64,000 nucleotides of DNA from Pseudomonas syringae pv. cilantro. Lineage in GTDB: Bacteria > Pseudomonadota > Gammaproteobacteria > Pseudomonadales > Pseudomonadaceae. Below are positions 1 to 9,447 of the stretch, piece by piece (position 1 is the stretch's first letter; every line of letters starts with the position of its first letter). The notes below the pieces were generated by a model. That model had not been told where the DNA came from, made no database searches, and saw only the letters and a list, made by a program, of their open reading frames with translations. Where the stretch lies: the NCBI RefSeq assembly GCF_001293775.1, contig NZ_LGLN01000099.1, positions 62,001-126,000 on the forward strand. Reading direction: 5' to 3'. The position numbers and the translations under genes are program-made.

Positions 1-408
1 GCGATGGCCAGCGTAGCGTTGGTCAGTTCGGCACAACTGGGCATGCGTTGGGGCATGAGCCGCCTGCCCTCGCCCGGCCAGTGGCTCGATATGCAGACCT
101 GGAGCCAGATCGATGCCAGCGCCGTCGCGGTGATTGGAGCCTCGATGATCGCCTATGCACTTTCCATGTTCGCCTGGCTGCTGGCGCTACGCGACCTGTC
201 GCTGAGCCGTGCCTATTCGCTGCTCAGTCTCAGCTATGCGCTGGTGTATGCACTGGCCGCCCTCCTGCCATTTTTCCACGAGACGTTCACGGTATCGAAA
301 ACTGTCGGTGTCACGCTGATCGTGGCAGGTGTCTTGATTATCAATCTACGGCGCAACCCGGGCCCCCAACTTCAGGATGTTTCCCATGAAAATCAGCGTT
401 TTCGGTAG
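1..408 (+). CDS. arnF: ArnF, 4-amino-4-deoxy-L-arabinose-phosphoundecaprenol flippase subunit (5' partial)
   Basis: The reading frame is open from the first base of the window, so the N-terminus (about a dozen residues by comparison with the family) lies outside. The remaining ~135 residues are a small multidrug-resistance-type membrane protein with hydrophobic segments near residues 1-12, 40-60, 70-92 and 100-117, and the ArnF-like stretch SSAQLGMRWGMSRLP. With ArnE it is thought to flip L-Ara4N-undecaprenyl phosphate across the inner membrane for lipid A modification, giving resistance to polymyxin and cationic peptides. The next gene, ugd, starts inside its 3' end, as expected at the tail of an arnBCADTEF-ugd operon. 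The internal ATG at position 4 is probably not the real start. Confidence 0.85.
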   Translation, partial: AMASVALVSSAQLGMRWGMSRLPSPGQWLDMQTWSQIDASAVAVIGASMIAYALSMFAWLLALRDLSLSRAYSLLSLSYALVYALAALLPFFHETFTVSKTVGVTLIVAGVLIINLRRNPGPQLQDVSHENQRFR

Positions 409-1780
409 CGGATATGTAGGCCTGGTACAAGCAACCGTGCTTGCCGAGGTGGGCCATGACGTGGTCTGCATGGACATTGATCCGGTCAAGATCGAGCAAC
501 TGCGTCAGGGCCAGGTGCACATTTACGAACCGGGGTTGGCGAACCTGGTGCGTGAAAACCTGGATCACGAACGCCTGCACTTCACCAGCGACGAACACGC
601 CGCCGTGGAACACGCCGAAGTGCTGTTCATCGCCGTCGGCACGCCCTCCCGAGCTGATGGATCGGCTGATTTGAGCGGTTTCTATGCGGTTGGCGATGCG
701 ATTGCGAGGCATCGCCGCGAACCGCTGATCATCGTCGAAAAGTCCACTGTACCGGTCGGCAGCGGCGACGCCCTGCGCGCACACATTGACAAGGCCCTGC
801 GCCAGGCCGGTCGTCTGCTGCAGTTCGATATCGTGTCCAACCCGGAATTTCTCAAAGAGGGTTCGGCGGTCAATGACTGCCGGCGTCCGGACCGGATCGT
901 CATAGGCTGCGAAAACGAGGCGGTGCAGAAAGTCATGCGCGAACTGTATGCGCCGTTCAACCGCAACCATGACCGCATCATGTTCATGGACCTGCGCAGC
1001 GCCGAGCTGACCAAGTACGCCGCCAACTGCATGCTGGCGACCAAGATCAGCTTCATCAACCAGATCGCCGAACTGGCGGAACACCTCGGCGCGGACGTCG
1101 AATCCGTCAGGCTGGGAATAGGAGCCGACTCACGCATCGGCTACGATTTCATCTACCCCGGTTGCGGCTACGGCGGCTCTTGTTTTGGCAAGGACATCCG
1201 CGCGCTGATCCACAGCGCGAAAGAAGCCAACTGCTCCAACGACCTGCTGTCGGTGGTCGAGGCCATCAACGAACGGCAGAAGAGCAAACTGTTCGAGCGG
1301 GTCAATGCCTTCTACCAGGGCGATCTGCGCGGCAAGACCTTCGCATTATGGGGCCTGGCGTTCAAGCCGAACACCGATGACATGCGCGATGCGCCCAGCC
1401 GGGTGCTAATGGAGGCACTCTGGCAGGCAGGTGCCACGGTCAGGGCATTTGACCCTGAAGCGATGCAGGAAACCCAGCGTATTTACGGCCAACGCAAGGA
1501 TCTGATTCTGATGGGCACGCCGGAATCGGCGCTCGATGAGGCCGATGCGTTGATCATCTGCACCGAGTGGCAGCAGTTCAAGGCTCCAGATTTCGAGCTG
1601 ATCCAACAGCGCCTGAACGCAGCGGTCATCTTCGACGGTCGAAACCTGTATGACACCGAACGGCTCGCGAACCGCGGTTTTCACTACTTTCCCATCGGCC
1701 GGGGTGAATCCTGTGATTTGCCGATTCCGCAGAAACAGTGGATTGCTTTCCAACCCGTAGCCGGCGTCCAGCATCTCTAA
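386..1780 (+). CDS. ugd: UDP-glucose 6-dehydrogenase
   Basis: Oxidises UDP-glucose to UDP-glucuronate with two NAD+, supplying the L-Ara4N pathway. The N-terminal Rossmann motif GSGYVG (residues 7-12) and the catalytic-cysteine motif CGYGGSCFGKD are intact, and the ~464-residue length is normal. I chose the ATG at 386 (MKISVFGSG) rather than the in-frame ATG at 377 because the Rossmann strand normally starts at the N-terminus. It overlaps the end of arnF by 23 bp, so it is translationally coupled to the arn operon. Confidence 0.95.
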   Translation: MKISVFGSGYVGLVQATVLAEVGHDVVCMDIDPVKIEQLRQGQVHIYEPGLANLVRENLDHERLHFTSDEHAAVEHAEVLFIAVGTPSRADGSADLSGFYAVGDAIARHRREPLIIVEKSTVPVGSGDALRAHIDKALRQAGRLLQFDIVSNPEFLKEGSAVNDCRRPDRIVIGCENEAVQKVMRELYAPFNRNHDRIMFMDLRSAELTKYAANCMLATKISFINQIAELAEHLGADVESVRLGIGADSRIGYDFIYPGCGYGGSCFGKDIRALIHSAKEANCSNDLLSVVEAINERQKSKLFERVNAFYQGDLRGKTFALWGLAFKPNTDDMRDAPSRVLMEALWQAGATVRAFDPEAMQETQRIYGQRKDLILMGTPESALDEADALIICTEWQQFKAPDFELIQQRLNAAVIFDGRNLYDTERLANRGFHYFPIGRGESCDLPIPQKQWIAFQPVAGVQHL

Positions 1781-1846
1781 GCTTTTGCCCTGCGTGCCTG
1801 ATGCTGCTTTTGGCGGGCAGCTCAGAGCACATTGTTCTCGTCTTCG

Positions 1847-3295
1847 TCAGCGGCTGACGAAATAATAGGTGCGTTCGCCAACTTTCACCTGGTCGACGAC
1901 CCGCAACGGCGGCGCGACGGCTGACAGGTTTTCCAGAATGGCGACGTTATCGACTGAGCGATCGAGATACGCGTTCAGATCAGCGCTGGACATCACCGCG
2001 TCCAGCACGCTCTGGCCATAGAACACGCTGGCTCCCGCCAACCGTTCAGTGGGCCGGAACAGCGCGATGTGACGCCCTTGAACCTGCAGGGCGCGGGTTT
2101 TGTCAGTCAACGGCACGAACGAATACTGTCTATCCGCTCGCGGCACCAGCCACAGCGCTGCGCTCAGGTAACAGATCACGATCAGCGACACACCTGCGAC
2201 GCTCAGTACTCTGCGATTTTTCGTGATAAGCCCGGCCAACGTAGAACCTGCCCGTAACTTCTCGCCCAGTACGAACGCGTATTCTGCCGCAATCACAGCA
2301 GCGGCAGGCGCCAGCGACATCAAGTAAACCACGCGCTTGCTGGAGGCGAGAGTCAGCAGCAAAAACTGAACGACCAGCCACAGACTGAAAAACAACAGGT
2401 ATCGATTGGCGACCAGTTGCTTACGGAAATGCCACAGCCCCAGGTACACCAGGATATTCCAGGGCAAAAATGCTTCGGGCAGTTTTGCCAGATAATAGTA
2501 GAACGGTTCGTAATGACCCGCTTCCTCGAAAGAGCCACTGAACCGGCCTACGCTATTGGTCCAGAGTACGTCTTTCAGCGACTGAGTTCCGCCCTGCCCG
2601 TACAGCAGATAAAGCCAGGCACACAACGGTAGCAGCGCCAGGGCAGTAAACATTGCCGGACGCAGCCAGTCGGCAATGACCAGACGCCTGTGCTGCACAG
2701 AGTCCCAGACAAGCCAGGCGAAAATCACCACGCCAGGCATGGCCAGCCCCAGCACCCCCTTACTGAGTGTGGAGATTGCGATGCCAAGCGAAAACAGCAG
2801 CCACACGCCGATCCTCGGCCCGCCCTTGTGTCCGGCACTGGCATAAAAAAACGCCAGCAATGCAGTGCTGACACCTAGCGCCAACAGAGCATCCTCGCCC
2901 ACCTGCCGCGAGTTGCTCCAGAAACTGGCCTGCGTGGCGAGCATGAAGGCGGCAAGCCAAGCAAGTGATGCGGGCCGACCCAGCAGTCGCAACATCCTGT
3001 ACAGCAACAACACGCTGAACAACCCGGCAACTGCGGAAGCCAGTCTTACCGCCCACGGCGTAGCGCCGAATACACGAATAGCCGCCGCGTCCAGCCAGAC
3101 ACTCAGCGGCGGTTTTTCCAGAAAGGGTTGGTCGTTCAGCTTTGGCGTTACCCAGTTGTCACTCAGGTGCATTTCCATGGCGATGCCCGCTACACGTGGC
3201 TCCGTCGAGTTTTGCAGTTGATGATTACCCAGCGCGAGGAAAAACAATAAGGCACCCAGCAACAACAGCAACGGTGAAAGCACACGAGAAGTCAT
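1847..3295 (-). CDS. GT39-like membrane glycosyltransferase (ArnT/PMT superfamily)
   Basis: About 482 residues with an N-terminal hydrophobic helix, then the family signature region (E31-P-R ... EMHLSDNWVTPKLN ... FLEKPPLS), where acidic residues in the first periplasmic loop bind the polyprenyl-phosphate sugar donor. It has roughly ten further hydrophobic segments and a short soluble C-terminal domain. This is the architecture of ArnT and related dolichyl/undecaprenyl-phosphate-sugar transferases. It lies tail to tail with ugd, so it may be an extra lipid A or glycan transferase, but its sugar and acceptor cannot be read from sequence. Start at ATG 3295; an upstream in-frame start at 3349 is possible and neither has a strong Shine-Dalgarno. 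Confidence 0.8.
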   Translation of the reverse strand: MTSRVLSPLLLLLGALLFFLALGNHQLQNSTEPRVAGIAMEMHLSDNWVTPKLNDQPFLEKPPLSVWLDAAAIRVFGATPWAVRLASAVAGLFSVLLLYRMLRLLGRPASLAWLAAFMLATQASFWSNSRQVGEDALLALGVSTALLAFFYASAGHKGGPRIGVWLLFSLGIAISTLSKGVLGLAMPGVVIFAWLVWDSVQHRRLVIADWLRPAMFTALALLPLCAWLYLLYGQGGTQSLKDVLWTNSVGRFSGSFEEAGHYEPFYYYLAKLPEAFLPWNILVYLGLWHFRKQLVANRYLLFFSLWLVVQFLLLTLASSKRVVYLMSLAPAAAVIAAEYAFVLGEKLRAGSTLAGLITKNRRVLSVAGVSLIVICYLSAALWLVPRADRQYSFVPLTDKTRALQVQGRHIALFRPTERLAGASVFYGQSVLDAVMSSADLNAYLDRSVDNVAILENLSAVAPPLRVVDQVKVGERTYYFVSR

Positions 3296-3727
3296 CAAGG
3301 GGGTACCGGGTTGAGGCAGAGCAAGCAAAAAAGCGAGTCGGTCAGGCAAAAGTATACGTCGCCAATTGTTGAAGAATTGTTAACCGCCGGCATACCAGAC
3401 AGCCGTTCAACGCTTGTTCAGTTGCGCCAGCTGCTTCCAGTCTTCAAGGTTCACAATTCCGCAAAAACGCCTGACCTGGCGTAGATCCCCGTGGCCAAGG
3501 ACGCGTCCGACATCTCGGATGCGACCGGTAATCGGGCGAAATAAATCTCTTGGCAGGTCTACTAATCTCATAGATAAGCCAACCTGGCGCAGGTCATGCC
3601 CAGTCATGCCCTGGTCGTGTTGGTCAATCCTGTGTTAACCGCGAACTTTTATTTCAGGAATAGTTTTAAAGCCAGCAAAATACAGACGGCGCAAGGGATG
3701 CGCCAACACCAGGCAACAGGGAGAGTT
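3296..3727. other. Intergenic region, 432 bp, no convincing gene
   Basis: Separates the minus-strand glycosyltransferase from the plus-strand metallopeptidase and should carry both promoters. A 66-codon minus-strand open frame (3407-3607) repeats the short word DLRQV twice, but it has no recognisable family and a poor ribosome site. Base composition becomes AT-rich from about 3630, at the edge of the probably acquired gene that follows. Confidence 0.5.
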
Positions 3728-6133
3728 ATGAAAACAATACCGGCATTCACGTACGTGTTTTTCCTGGGTTCATTCCATTCAAACGCCTTCTCTGCAGAGA
3801 TGAACCCTTATGAGAAGATTATCAGTACCGCGCAAGGTGAGCAGGTCTGTTTAACGCTTGACAGTGATTTAAGTTCTGTATCACTGCTGAAATGTATTAA
3901 CACCGATCATCAGCAATGGATTTTTGCGTCATCGGGGTCCATGCTTTATATAAAAAACAAGGCATTGGGCGGATCGGCGCAGGCCATGTGTTTGTTTGCC
4001 CCGAATCGAAGCAGTGTCGGCATGGCAACCTGTGCCAGCGCTGGCACTAACGACTATCAGTCCAAGCGACTGTGGAGCAGGGACGGTGACAGCTTGTTGT
4101 CAAACAAATACATTAAAGATTTAGGGCTCGATAACTATTTACAACGTAGCGGAAGCAAGCATCTGGTATTTGGCACGGCAGAGGCGCCTTTGTCAAAATG
4201 GACAATTACTCAACCTCTTTACGAAGAAATCATCAGCACAGTGAGTGGTACCGATGCATGCTTATCGTTGGCGGGTGACATGACGAGCGTAGTACTGCAA
4301 AAGTGCCTTGGGAAGGACAGTCAGCAATGGATTTTTACACCCACAGGAACAAGACTGCATGTAAAAAACAAATTATTAGCCATATCACAGCAAGACATGT
4401 GCCTACTTGCTGCGGGTTTAAGCAGCGTCAAAATGGCGACGTGCGCCAGCGCTGACAGTAATGATAACCAGTCCAAGCGACTGTGGAGCAGGAACGGCAA
4501 CAATCCTAGTCTGCTGTCGAACACATATATCAGTGATCTGGGAAAGGCCAACTATCTACAAAGTAATGCAAACGCGCAGTTGATATTTGGCAGCAAAGAA
4601 CAAGACTCGGCAAGCTGGAGTATCGCCAAGCGTTATGGGTACATCAGGAACGTTGAAAAAGGACAGGAAACTTGTCTCGCTTTGTCTGCTGATGAAGTCA
4701 ATGTCGAGTTTTCTCCGTGCAAAAGTGTGGCCGGACAAGACTGGCGAATGTCCCTGATCGCGCCGGGATATGAAAAGTTAAACAACCGCGCGCTGTTTGA
4801 CAGGGATGCTGAAAAGTGTCTTGGGCCCAATAGCAAAATTATCAATTGTCAAGGCACCGGGTATACCTCGGAACGTTCCTGGAGCTACAGCAGGAACTTC
4901 GTTCCGTCCATACAAGGTTTGATACTGGCCAACAAATATCGCAACGACCTTGAAGGTGAGAACAAGGTCCTGGGCTTTTCAGGTAACACTGTCCAGATGG
5001 TGACGGAGTCACGGTCGAATGCAGTGACGTGGAACCTTGAATTGGCGGTACATAACATACCCAAACGGCCTGTCGTAGGTAACAGGAAAATTCTCCTGTT
5101 GCATACCCAATACACTAACAAACCATTTACTGATTTCGAGGGAGTCAAACGGGGCTTTTTTGGCACACCGGGTGATCACTACTCTTTCGTCGACGCGGTC
5201 CATTCATCCGCCGATAACAAACTGGCTTTCACAGGCGATGCGGTTACAGGTCTTGACCTAGGACCAAGGCCGTCAGATTGTCCGGCAAGTGACCTGAGGA
5301 ATAGAGCGATAGCCCTCGCACGCGAAAAAGGATTTGACGCAAATAATTACCATTATGTAGCGGTTGAAATACCCCCTACTACATGCAGCTGGACTGGCCT
5401 TGCCGCGAGACCGGGCACGTGGGCCATGGGTAATGGTTCGGGCCACAAGCCGTGGATGTGGCAACATGAATTCGGTCATAGTCTCGGCGGACCTCATGCG
5501 ACCTCGTTGGAGCGTTGCCCTTACAATAATCGGGAAATCGTGCAGATCGGTAGCAGTGGGTGCGCAGTCACTAACACCCGCGACCCGTCGGACACCCTGA
5601 ATGGCGGAGGGTCGCGCCTTTACCCCATTCCTTATCTGTACTACGCAGGCTGGCTCAGCGATGAACAATTCCCTGAAGTGATAAAAAATGGCACCTATAA
5701 AATTGCGCCCCTGTTCAGAGAGGCTCATCCCGCGGTGGTCAAAGGGTTGCGACTGTTTCGTAGCGATGGCAGTTATCTCACGCTGGAATTTCGTCGACCT
5801 TCACCAGGCTTTGAAAATTGGCCTCACGACAGTAACTTTGTCCATGGTGTCATTGTCAGGATTGCTCGATTTAGTAGCGCTAACGTCTCCAACACGCTCG
5901 TGGATACAACGCCATCAGGCATAGATGGCATGAATGACGCCCCGTTGCGACAAGGTGGGTCGGCAGACGACGTTTTATCCGGGAAGCGAATCAGAGTTAC
6001 CCATACCGATGACACCGGGGCCACCGTCGACATCAGCGATATTCCAGGTAGCGCTTTGGCAGAACGTTTGCTCTTTGAGCGCTCTTTTATCAAGCAAACC
6101 GTAGAACAGGCTGGTGAGGTGGTGGAAGATTGA
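3728..6133 (+). CDS. Secreted zinc metallopeptidase with three ricin-B-like domains
   Basis: An 801-residue protein. The ATG at 3728 follows a GGGAG ribosome site and gives a clear Sec signal peptide (residues 1-23, ending FSA). Three tandem domains of ~140 residues follow (about 26-160, 161-300, 301-440), each starting with a Y-x-x-I/N-x-x-x-x-x-G-x-x-x-C-L pattern and containing Q-x-W motifs, as in ricin-type beta-trefoil lectins. The catalytic part contains HEFGHSLGGPH with zinc ligands H580, H584, H590 and general base E581, the extended HExxHxxGxxH motif of metzincin-like peptidases; downstream text resembles the M11/gametolysin group (DPSDTLNGGG...YYAGWLSD). The usual Met-turn methionine seems replaced. 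The gene is visibly AT-richer than its neighbours, suggesting horizontal acquisition. Substrate is unknown; a glycan-targeted secreted protease is the inference. Confidence 0.8.
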   Translation: MKTIPAFTYVFFLGSFHSNAFSAEMNPYEKIISTAQGEQVCLTLDSDLSSVSLLKCINTDHQQWIFASSGSMLYIKNKALGGSAQAMCLFAPNRSSVGMATCASAGTNDYQSKRLWSRDGDSLLSNKYIKDLGLDNYLQRSGSKHLVFGTAEAPLSKWTITQPLYEEIISTVSGTDACLSLAGDMTSVVLQKCLGKDSQQWIFTPTGTRLHVKNKLLAISQQDMCLLAAGLSSVKMATCASADSNDNQSKRLWSRNGNNPSLLSNTYISDLGKANYLQSNANAQLIFGSKEQDSASWSIAKRYGYIRNVEKGQETCLALSADEVNVEFSPCKSVAGQDWRMSLIAPGYEKLNNRALFDRDAEKCLGPNSKIINCQGTGYTSERSWSYSRNFVPSIQGLILANKYRNDLEGENKVLGFSGNTVQMVTESRSNAVTWNLELAVHNIPKRPVVGNRKILLLHTQYTNKPFTDFEGVKRGFFGTPGDHYSFVDAVHSSADNKLAFTGDAVTGLDLGPRPSDCPASDLRNRAIALAREKGFDANNYHYVAVEIPPTTCSWTGLAARPGTWAMGNGSGHKPWMWQHEFGHSLGGPHATSLERCPYNNREIVQIGSSGCAVTNTRDPSDTLNGGGSRLYPIPYLYYAGWLSDEQFPEVIKNGTYKIAPLFREAHPAVVKGLRLFRSDGSYLTLEFRRPSPGFENWPHDSNFVHGVIVRIARFSSANVSNTLVDTTPSGIDGMNDAPLRQGGSADDVLSGKRIRVTHTDDTGATVDISDIPGSALAERLLFERSFIKQTVEQAGEVVED
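4058..4492 (+). repeat. Internal duplication in the lectin part, with a 24-bp perfect repeat
   Basis: The stretch at 4058-4081 is repeated without change at 4469-4492 (it encodes QSKRLWSR in both lectin units), and a 16-bp stretch containing CAGCAATGG is also shared by the two units. Identity at DNA level within otherwise diverged repeats points to a recent duplication, gene conversion or strong local constraint. Confidence 0.75.
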
Positions 6134-6216
6134 AAATTTGCAGATAGGTAACCTCAATCAACATATATCGACTGCATCGTTATCAACTGCGCGTCATCAA
6201 CCAACTGCATCACGAA

Positions 6217-6246
6217 TAAAAACGGGGAGCGATCAACGCTCCCCGT
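6217..6246 (-). terminator. Rho-independent terminator of the downstream membrane protein gene
   Basis: Read on the minus strand, a 10-bp perfect stem (ACGGGGAGCG / CGCTCCCCGT, 6222-6231 with 6237-6246) with a 5-base loop is followed by a run of T. It lies 29 bp past the stop codon at 6275. Confidence 0.85.
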
Positions 6247-6274
6247 CCGGTGCTTCAGTGCTTATTGCATGACA

Positions 6275-7294
6275 TCACACAGCAGCAACAACCTTGGCTG
6301 GCGGCTGAGTGCGACGACCCAGTACACCGGCACCTGCAGCGACCAGACCCGAAATCACCAGCGTGATCAGCAGAATCCAGGCACCTTGCGAAACACGTTT
6401 TGCGGTAACTTCAGCCGCTTCACGTGCTTTCTGTTCAGCCTGGGCTTTCAGTTCCTGATACTTGGCATAGGCCTGACGATAGCTGGCTTGAGCCTGGTCA
6501 ACGATCTGGTTGGCTTCAGCGTCAGTCTTGTTGCCACGTGCCTTGATCAGATTGACCAGCGCCTGACGGTCAGCAGCGTCCCAAGCCTGGTCGCCTTTGG
6601 CTTTGATGCGATCCATCAGGCCGCCCAACTGCTCGTCTGCTTGCTGAGGGTTCTGCGCGCTTTGCTTGGCAGTGTTCTGGGCGTCCTGCTGAGTGGCTTG
6701 CGCTTCTTGCTTGACGTTGTCCGGGTTCAGTTCAGGCTTGCCGGTCTGACGCATGGCGGTTTCGATTTCGCCCTGGATGTCATCCAGATTGAAGTCGATG
6801 CCTTGAGCGCGCAATTGGTCCTGAATCTTGCTGCCCACTGCCGGAGCGACTTGAGCAATACCGCTACCCAATGCCGACATTCCGCTGCCGGCCAGGTCAA
6901 GACCACCGCGAACGACACCCGTCACTGCGCTGGAAACCAGATAAACAGTGATCAGTGACACTGATGCCCATACCAGCAGACCATGAAAAGCGCCTTCGCG
7001 TTGAGCCAGACGACCGGCAGCCCAGCCACCGACAAACAGTGAGATCACTGAGCTGACCACTACCCAGATACCTGCACCGGTGCCGATGCCGGACAGTGGA
7101 TTGGCTTCCTGCATCGGATCGATGCTGGCGCTACCGATGGCAGTACCCAACAGATTCAATAAAAGCGAAACAACCATGGCCAGTACCACACCGGCCAGAA
7201 TCGCACTCCAGGAAATTCGTTTAAGCAGCGGAGCCATTGCATGAGTTTCTTGGTACACGGGGGCACCTGGGGCGATACGGTCGTCGCGAATCAT
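6275..7294 (-). CDS. Membrane protein of the PhnA-like / TIGR04086-like type
   Basis: A 339-residue protein starting at ATG 7294 behind AAAGGA. Hydrophobic segments near residues 22-47, 68-92, 98-125 and a last one at about 300-325 surround a long, hydrophilic, Gln/Ala/Lys-rich middle region (about 150-295) with heptad-like spacing, probably a periplasmic or cytoplasmic coiled coil. Pseudomonad relatives are usually annotated 'PhnA-like' without functional data, and there is no sign of a phosphonate role here. A possible ECF-type promoter lies upstream, so an envelope-stress role is conceivable but unproven. Confidence 0.6.
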   Translation of the reverse strand: MIRDDRIAPGAPVYQETHAMAPLLKRISWSAILAGVVLAMVVSLLLNLLGTAIGSASIDPMQEANPLSGIGTGAGIWVVVSSVISLFVGGWAAGRLAQREGAFHGLLVWASVSLITVYLVSSAVTGVVRGGLDLAGSGMSALGSGIAQVAPAVGSKIQDQLRAQGIDFNLDDIQGEIETAMRQTGKPELNPDNVKQEAQATQQDAQNTAKQSAQNPQQADEQLGGLMDRIKAKGDQAWDAADRQALVNLIKARGNKTDAEANQIVDQAQASYRQAYAKYQELKAQAEQKAREAAEVTAKRVSQGAWILLITLVISGLVAAGAGVLGRRTQPPAKVVAAV

Positions 7295-7350
7295 AATAAT
7301 AGTCCTTTGGGTCATTGGCAGTGAACGCGAAATTGTTTGGCGTACAGTTC

Positions 7351-7378
7351 AATGACCCGAGTACCACTCAAGAAGTTT
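7351..7378 (-). promoter_or_regulatory. Possible AlgU (sigma-E-type) promoter
   Basis: On the minus strand AAACTT (7373-7378) is followed after 17 bases by TCATT (7351-7355), close to the AlgU pattern GAACTT-N16/17-TCTGA, about 55 bp upstream of the membrane protein start. The match is imperfect. Confidence 0.3.
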
Positions 7379-7668
7379 AAAACTTTTATTCACTTTTTTT
7401 CGACCGTTTAAAAAAGCTCGATAAAGTTTTCTGTTAACGGAACGTAACGTTTCACTGATGTTCCAGACCCGACCGAAAATCGGGTGCCCCGCAGTTCAAA
7501 TGTATCGCCACTGAGAGTTGTCCGTTGTCCGTTGATATCAACTGCACTTGAACGGACATACCCATCCGCTCATGCTGAATCGACCGTTAATCAGTATTAA
7601 AAAATACCGCCTGTGTCGCATGCAACCCGGGCTGTTTGATAGCGGGTCAGTCAAGCGAAGGACAATCG

Positions 7669-9273
7669 TCAGGCGATACCGTTCGGCCCGTCGAGTACCT
7701 GGCGAACTTTTCGGGCGAGATCGTGGGGCATGCAGGGTTTGGAGATCACTTCGAACTCCGAGCCTCCAAGATCGGTTCGTTCAATCGAGCTTTCTGCATA
7801 ACCGGTGGTCAGCAGCACCTTCACCTTCGGATACCGGCGTTTGACTTCACGGGCCAGCATCACTCCGTTCATCCCGCCAGGCATGATCAAGTCGGTAAAC
7901 AGCAAGTCGTAATGGCTGCCAGACTCGAACTTCTTCAGCGCCTCACGCGCATTCAGCACGATATCGGACACATAGCCGTAGTCATCCAGCACCATCTTTG
8001 CCAGCTCGGCAACATCGGCGCGATCTTCCACAATAAGAATGCGTTCGCTGCTAGCGCGATGCCTTTCTGTTGCCTGCGGCGACTCGGTATGGGTCAACCC
8101 GGCTTCATCGACCGGAAAATACAGACGCAGCGTCGTCCCGACACCTTCTTCAGTGTAAATACGCGCGGCACCACCTGACTGCTTGGCGAAGCCGTACACC
8201 ATAGACAGGCCCAGCCCGGAGCCTTTGCCCTCTTCCTTGGTGGTGAAGAACGGGTCCATGACCCGATCACGAATGCTGGCGGGCATGCCGATACCGTTGT
8301 CGGTCACCGCAATGCTGACATAGCGTCCCGGCAGCAAGCCGTCATAAGACATATTGATCAGTTCATTCACCACCAGATTGCGCGTCTCGATGCATACCTT
8401 GGGGTTGGGTCTGCCAATCAGAGCATCACGGGCGTTGATGAAGATATTCAGCAGCGCAACTTCCGCCTGGGTCGGATCGATACGGCAGTTCTTGAGCGCT
8501 GGCTCAAGGTCGGTCTCGATCATGACTTCCGGCCCGAACGTGCGTTCGAGCAATGATTCGGTCGTCGAAACCAGACCGTTGAGGTTCAACACCCTGCCCT
8601 GCAGCTTTTGTTTGCGAGCGAAAGCCAGCAGTTGCTTGGTCAAGGTGCTGGCGCGCTCCACCGCAGATTTGGCGTGATGAACGCTGCGCTGGACACGCTG
8701 CACATCAATACTCGGTTTCTCTGCGGCACTGCCAATCAGATCGATATAACCGCCCATGACCTGAAGCAGATTATTGAAGTCGTGAGCGATGCCTCCGGTG
8801 AGCTGCCCCAAAGCTTCCATCTTTTGAGCTTGGCGCAATGCTTCCTCGGCGTCTTTGCGGCGGCTAATGTCCAACTGCGAGGCAAAAAAGTAGATCAGAC
8901 TCCCCGCGTCGTTATACACCGGAGAAATAAACAACGCGTTCCAGAACGACGAACCATCCTTACGGTAATTGAGGATCTCTGCGGAGATGTCCGTGCGTTC
9001 CCGAATCGCATCACGAAGAGATTGCACCACTGACTGATCGGTTTCCGGGCCCTGCAGGAAACGGCAGTTTGTACCGATGATTTCTTCCGACGAATAACCG
9101 GTCATTTCCAGAAAGGCACGGTTGGAAAAAATAATGGGGTTATCCGGACGATTGGGGTCGGTCACGATCATCGGCATGCGCGTCGTTTCTACCGCCGCGA
9201 AGAAAATATCCCGGCTCTGATGCTGAATGTTCCCCGTTGCATCATTATCGACACGGGCTTTATTTTCCGACAC
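7669..9273 (-). CDS. Blue-light LOV sensor hybrid histidine kinase with C-terminal receiver
   Basis: A 534-residue protein from a GTG start at 9273, which has a GGAG ribosome site 8 bases away; the longer frame to 9342 uses a TTG without one. Domains in order: LOV/PAS (about 25-140) with the flavin-adduct motif GTNCRFLQ and reactive cysteine C70; PAC linker; HisKA with GGIAHDFNN (phospho-acceptor His); HATPase_c with DNGIGMP and GKGSGLGLSMV; and a receiver domain (about 415-530) with LLFTDLIMPGGMNG containing the phosphorylatable Asp. Light forms a Cys-FMN adduct that controls autophosphorylation. The length and domain order match the well-studied P. syringae LOV-HK, which affects motility, attachment and virulence. 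No partner regulator is adjacent. Confidence 0.93.
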   Translation of the reverse strand: MSENKARVDNDATGNIQHQSRDIFFAAVETTRMPMIVTDPNRPDNPIIFSNRAFLEMTGYSSEEIIGTNCRFLQGPETDQSVVQSLRDAIRERTDISAEILNYRKDGSSFWNALFISPVYNDAGSLIYFFASQLDISRRKDAEEALRQAQKMEALGQLTGGIAHDFNNLLQVMGGYIDLIGSAAEKPSIDVQRVQRSVHHAKSAVERASTLTKQLLAFARKQKLQGRVLNLNGLVSTTESLLERTFGPEVMIETDLEPALKNCRIDPTQAEVALLNIFINARDALIGRPNPKVCIETRNLVVNELINMSYDGLLPGRYVSIAVTDNGIGMPASIRDRVMDPFFTTKEEGKGSGLGLSMVYGFAKQSGGAARIYTEEGVGTTLRLYFPVDEAGLTHTESPQATERHRASSERILIVEDRADVAELAKMVLDDYGYVSDIVLNAREALKKFESGSHYDLLFTDLIMPGGMNGVMLAREVKRRYPKVKVLLTTGYAESSIERTDLGGSEFEVISKPCMPHDLARKVRQVLDGPNGIA

Positions 9274-9447
9274 ACCAGAAACTCCACGAATGTTGGGTAG
9301 ATCAGAGCCACTGCTCTTGAAGCTAGGACTGATGCCCCTCAAAAGGGTTCTGAATTATCTGATAAAACCCAAATATATATTCATTAGGCAGGAAATACAG
9401 GTCAGGACAACCCGTTTGCATAGAATTTAGCTATCCATTTGGAAGGG

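Noticed and set aside
3407..3607. A 66-codon minus-strand frame with a repeated DLRQV word
   Set aside because: It has a poor ribosome site and no family; the repeat may be a coincidence of a short DNA repeat. It could be a remnant, but I cannot support it.
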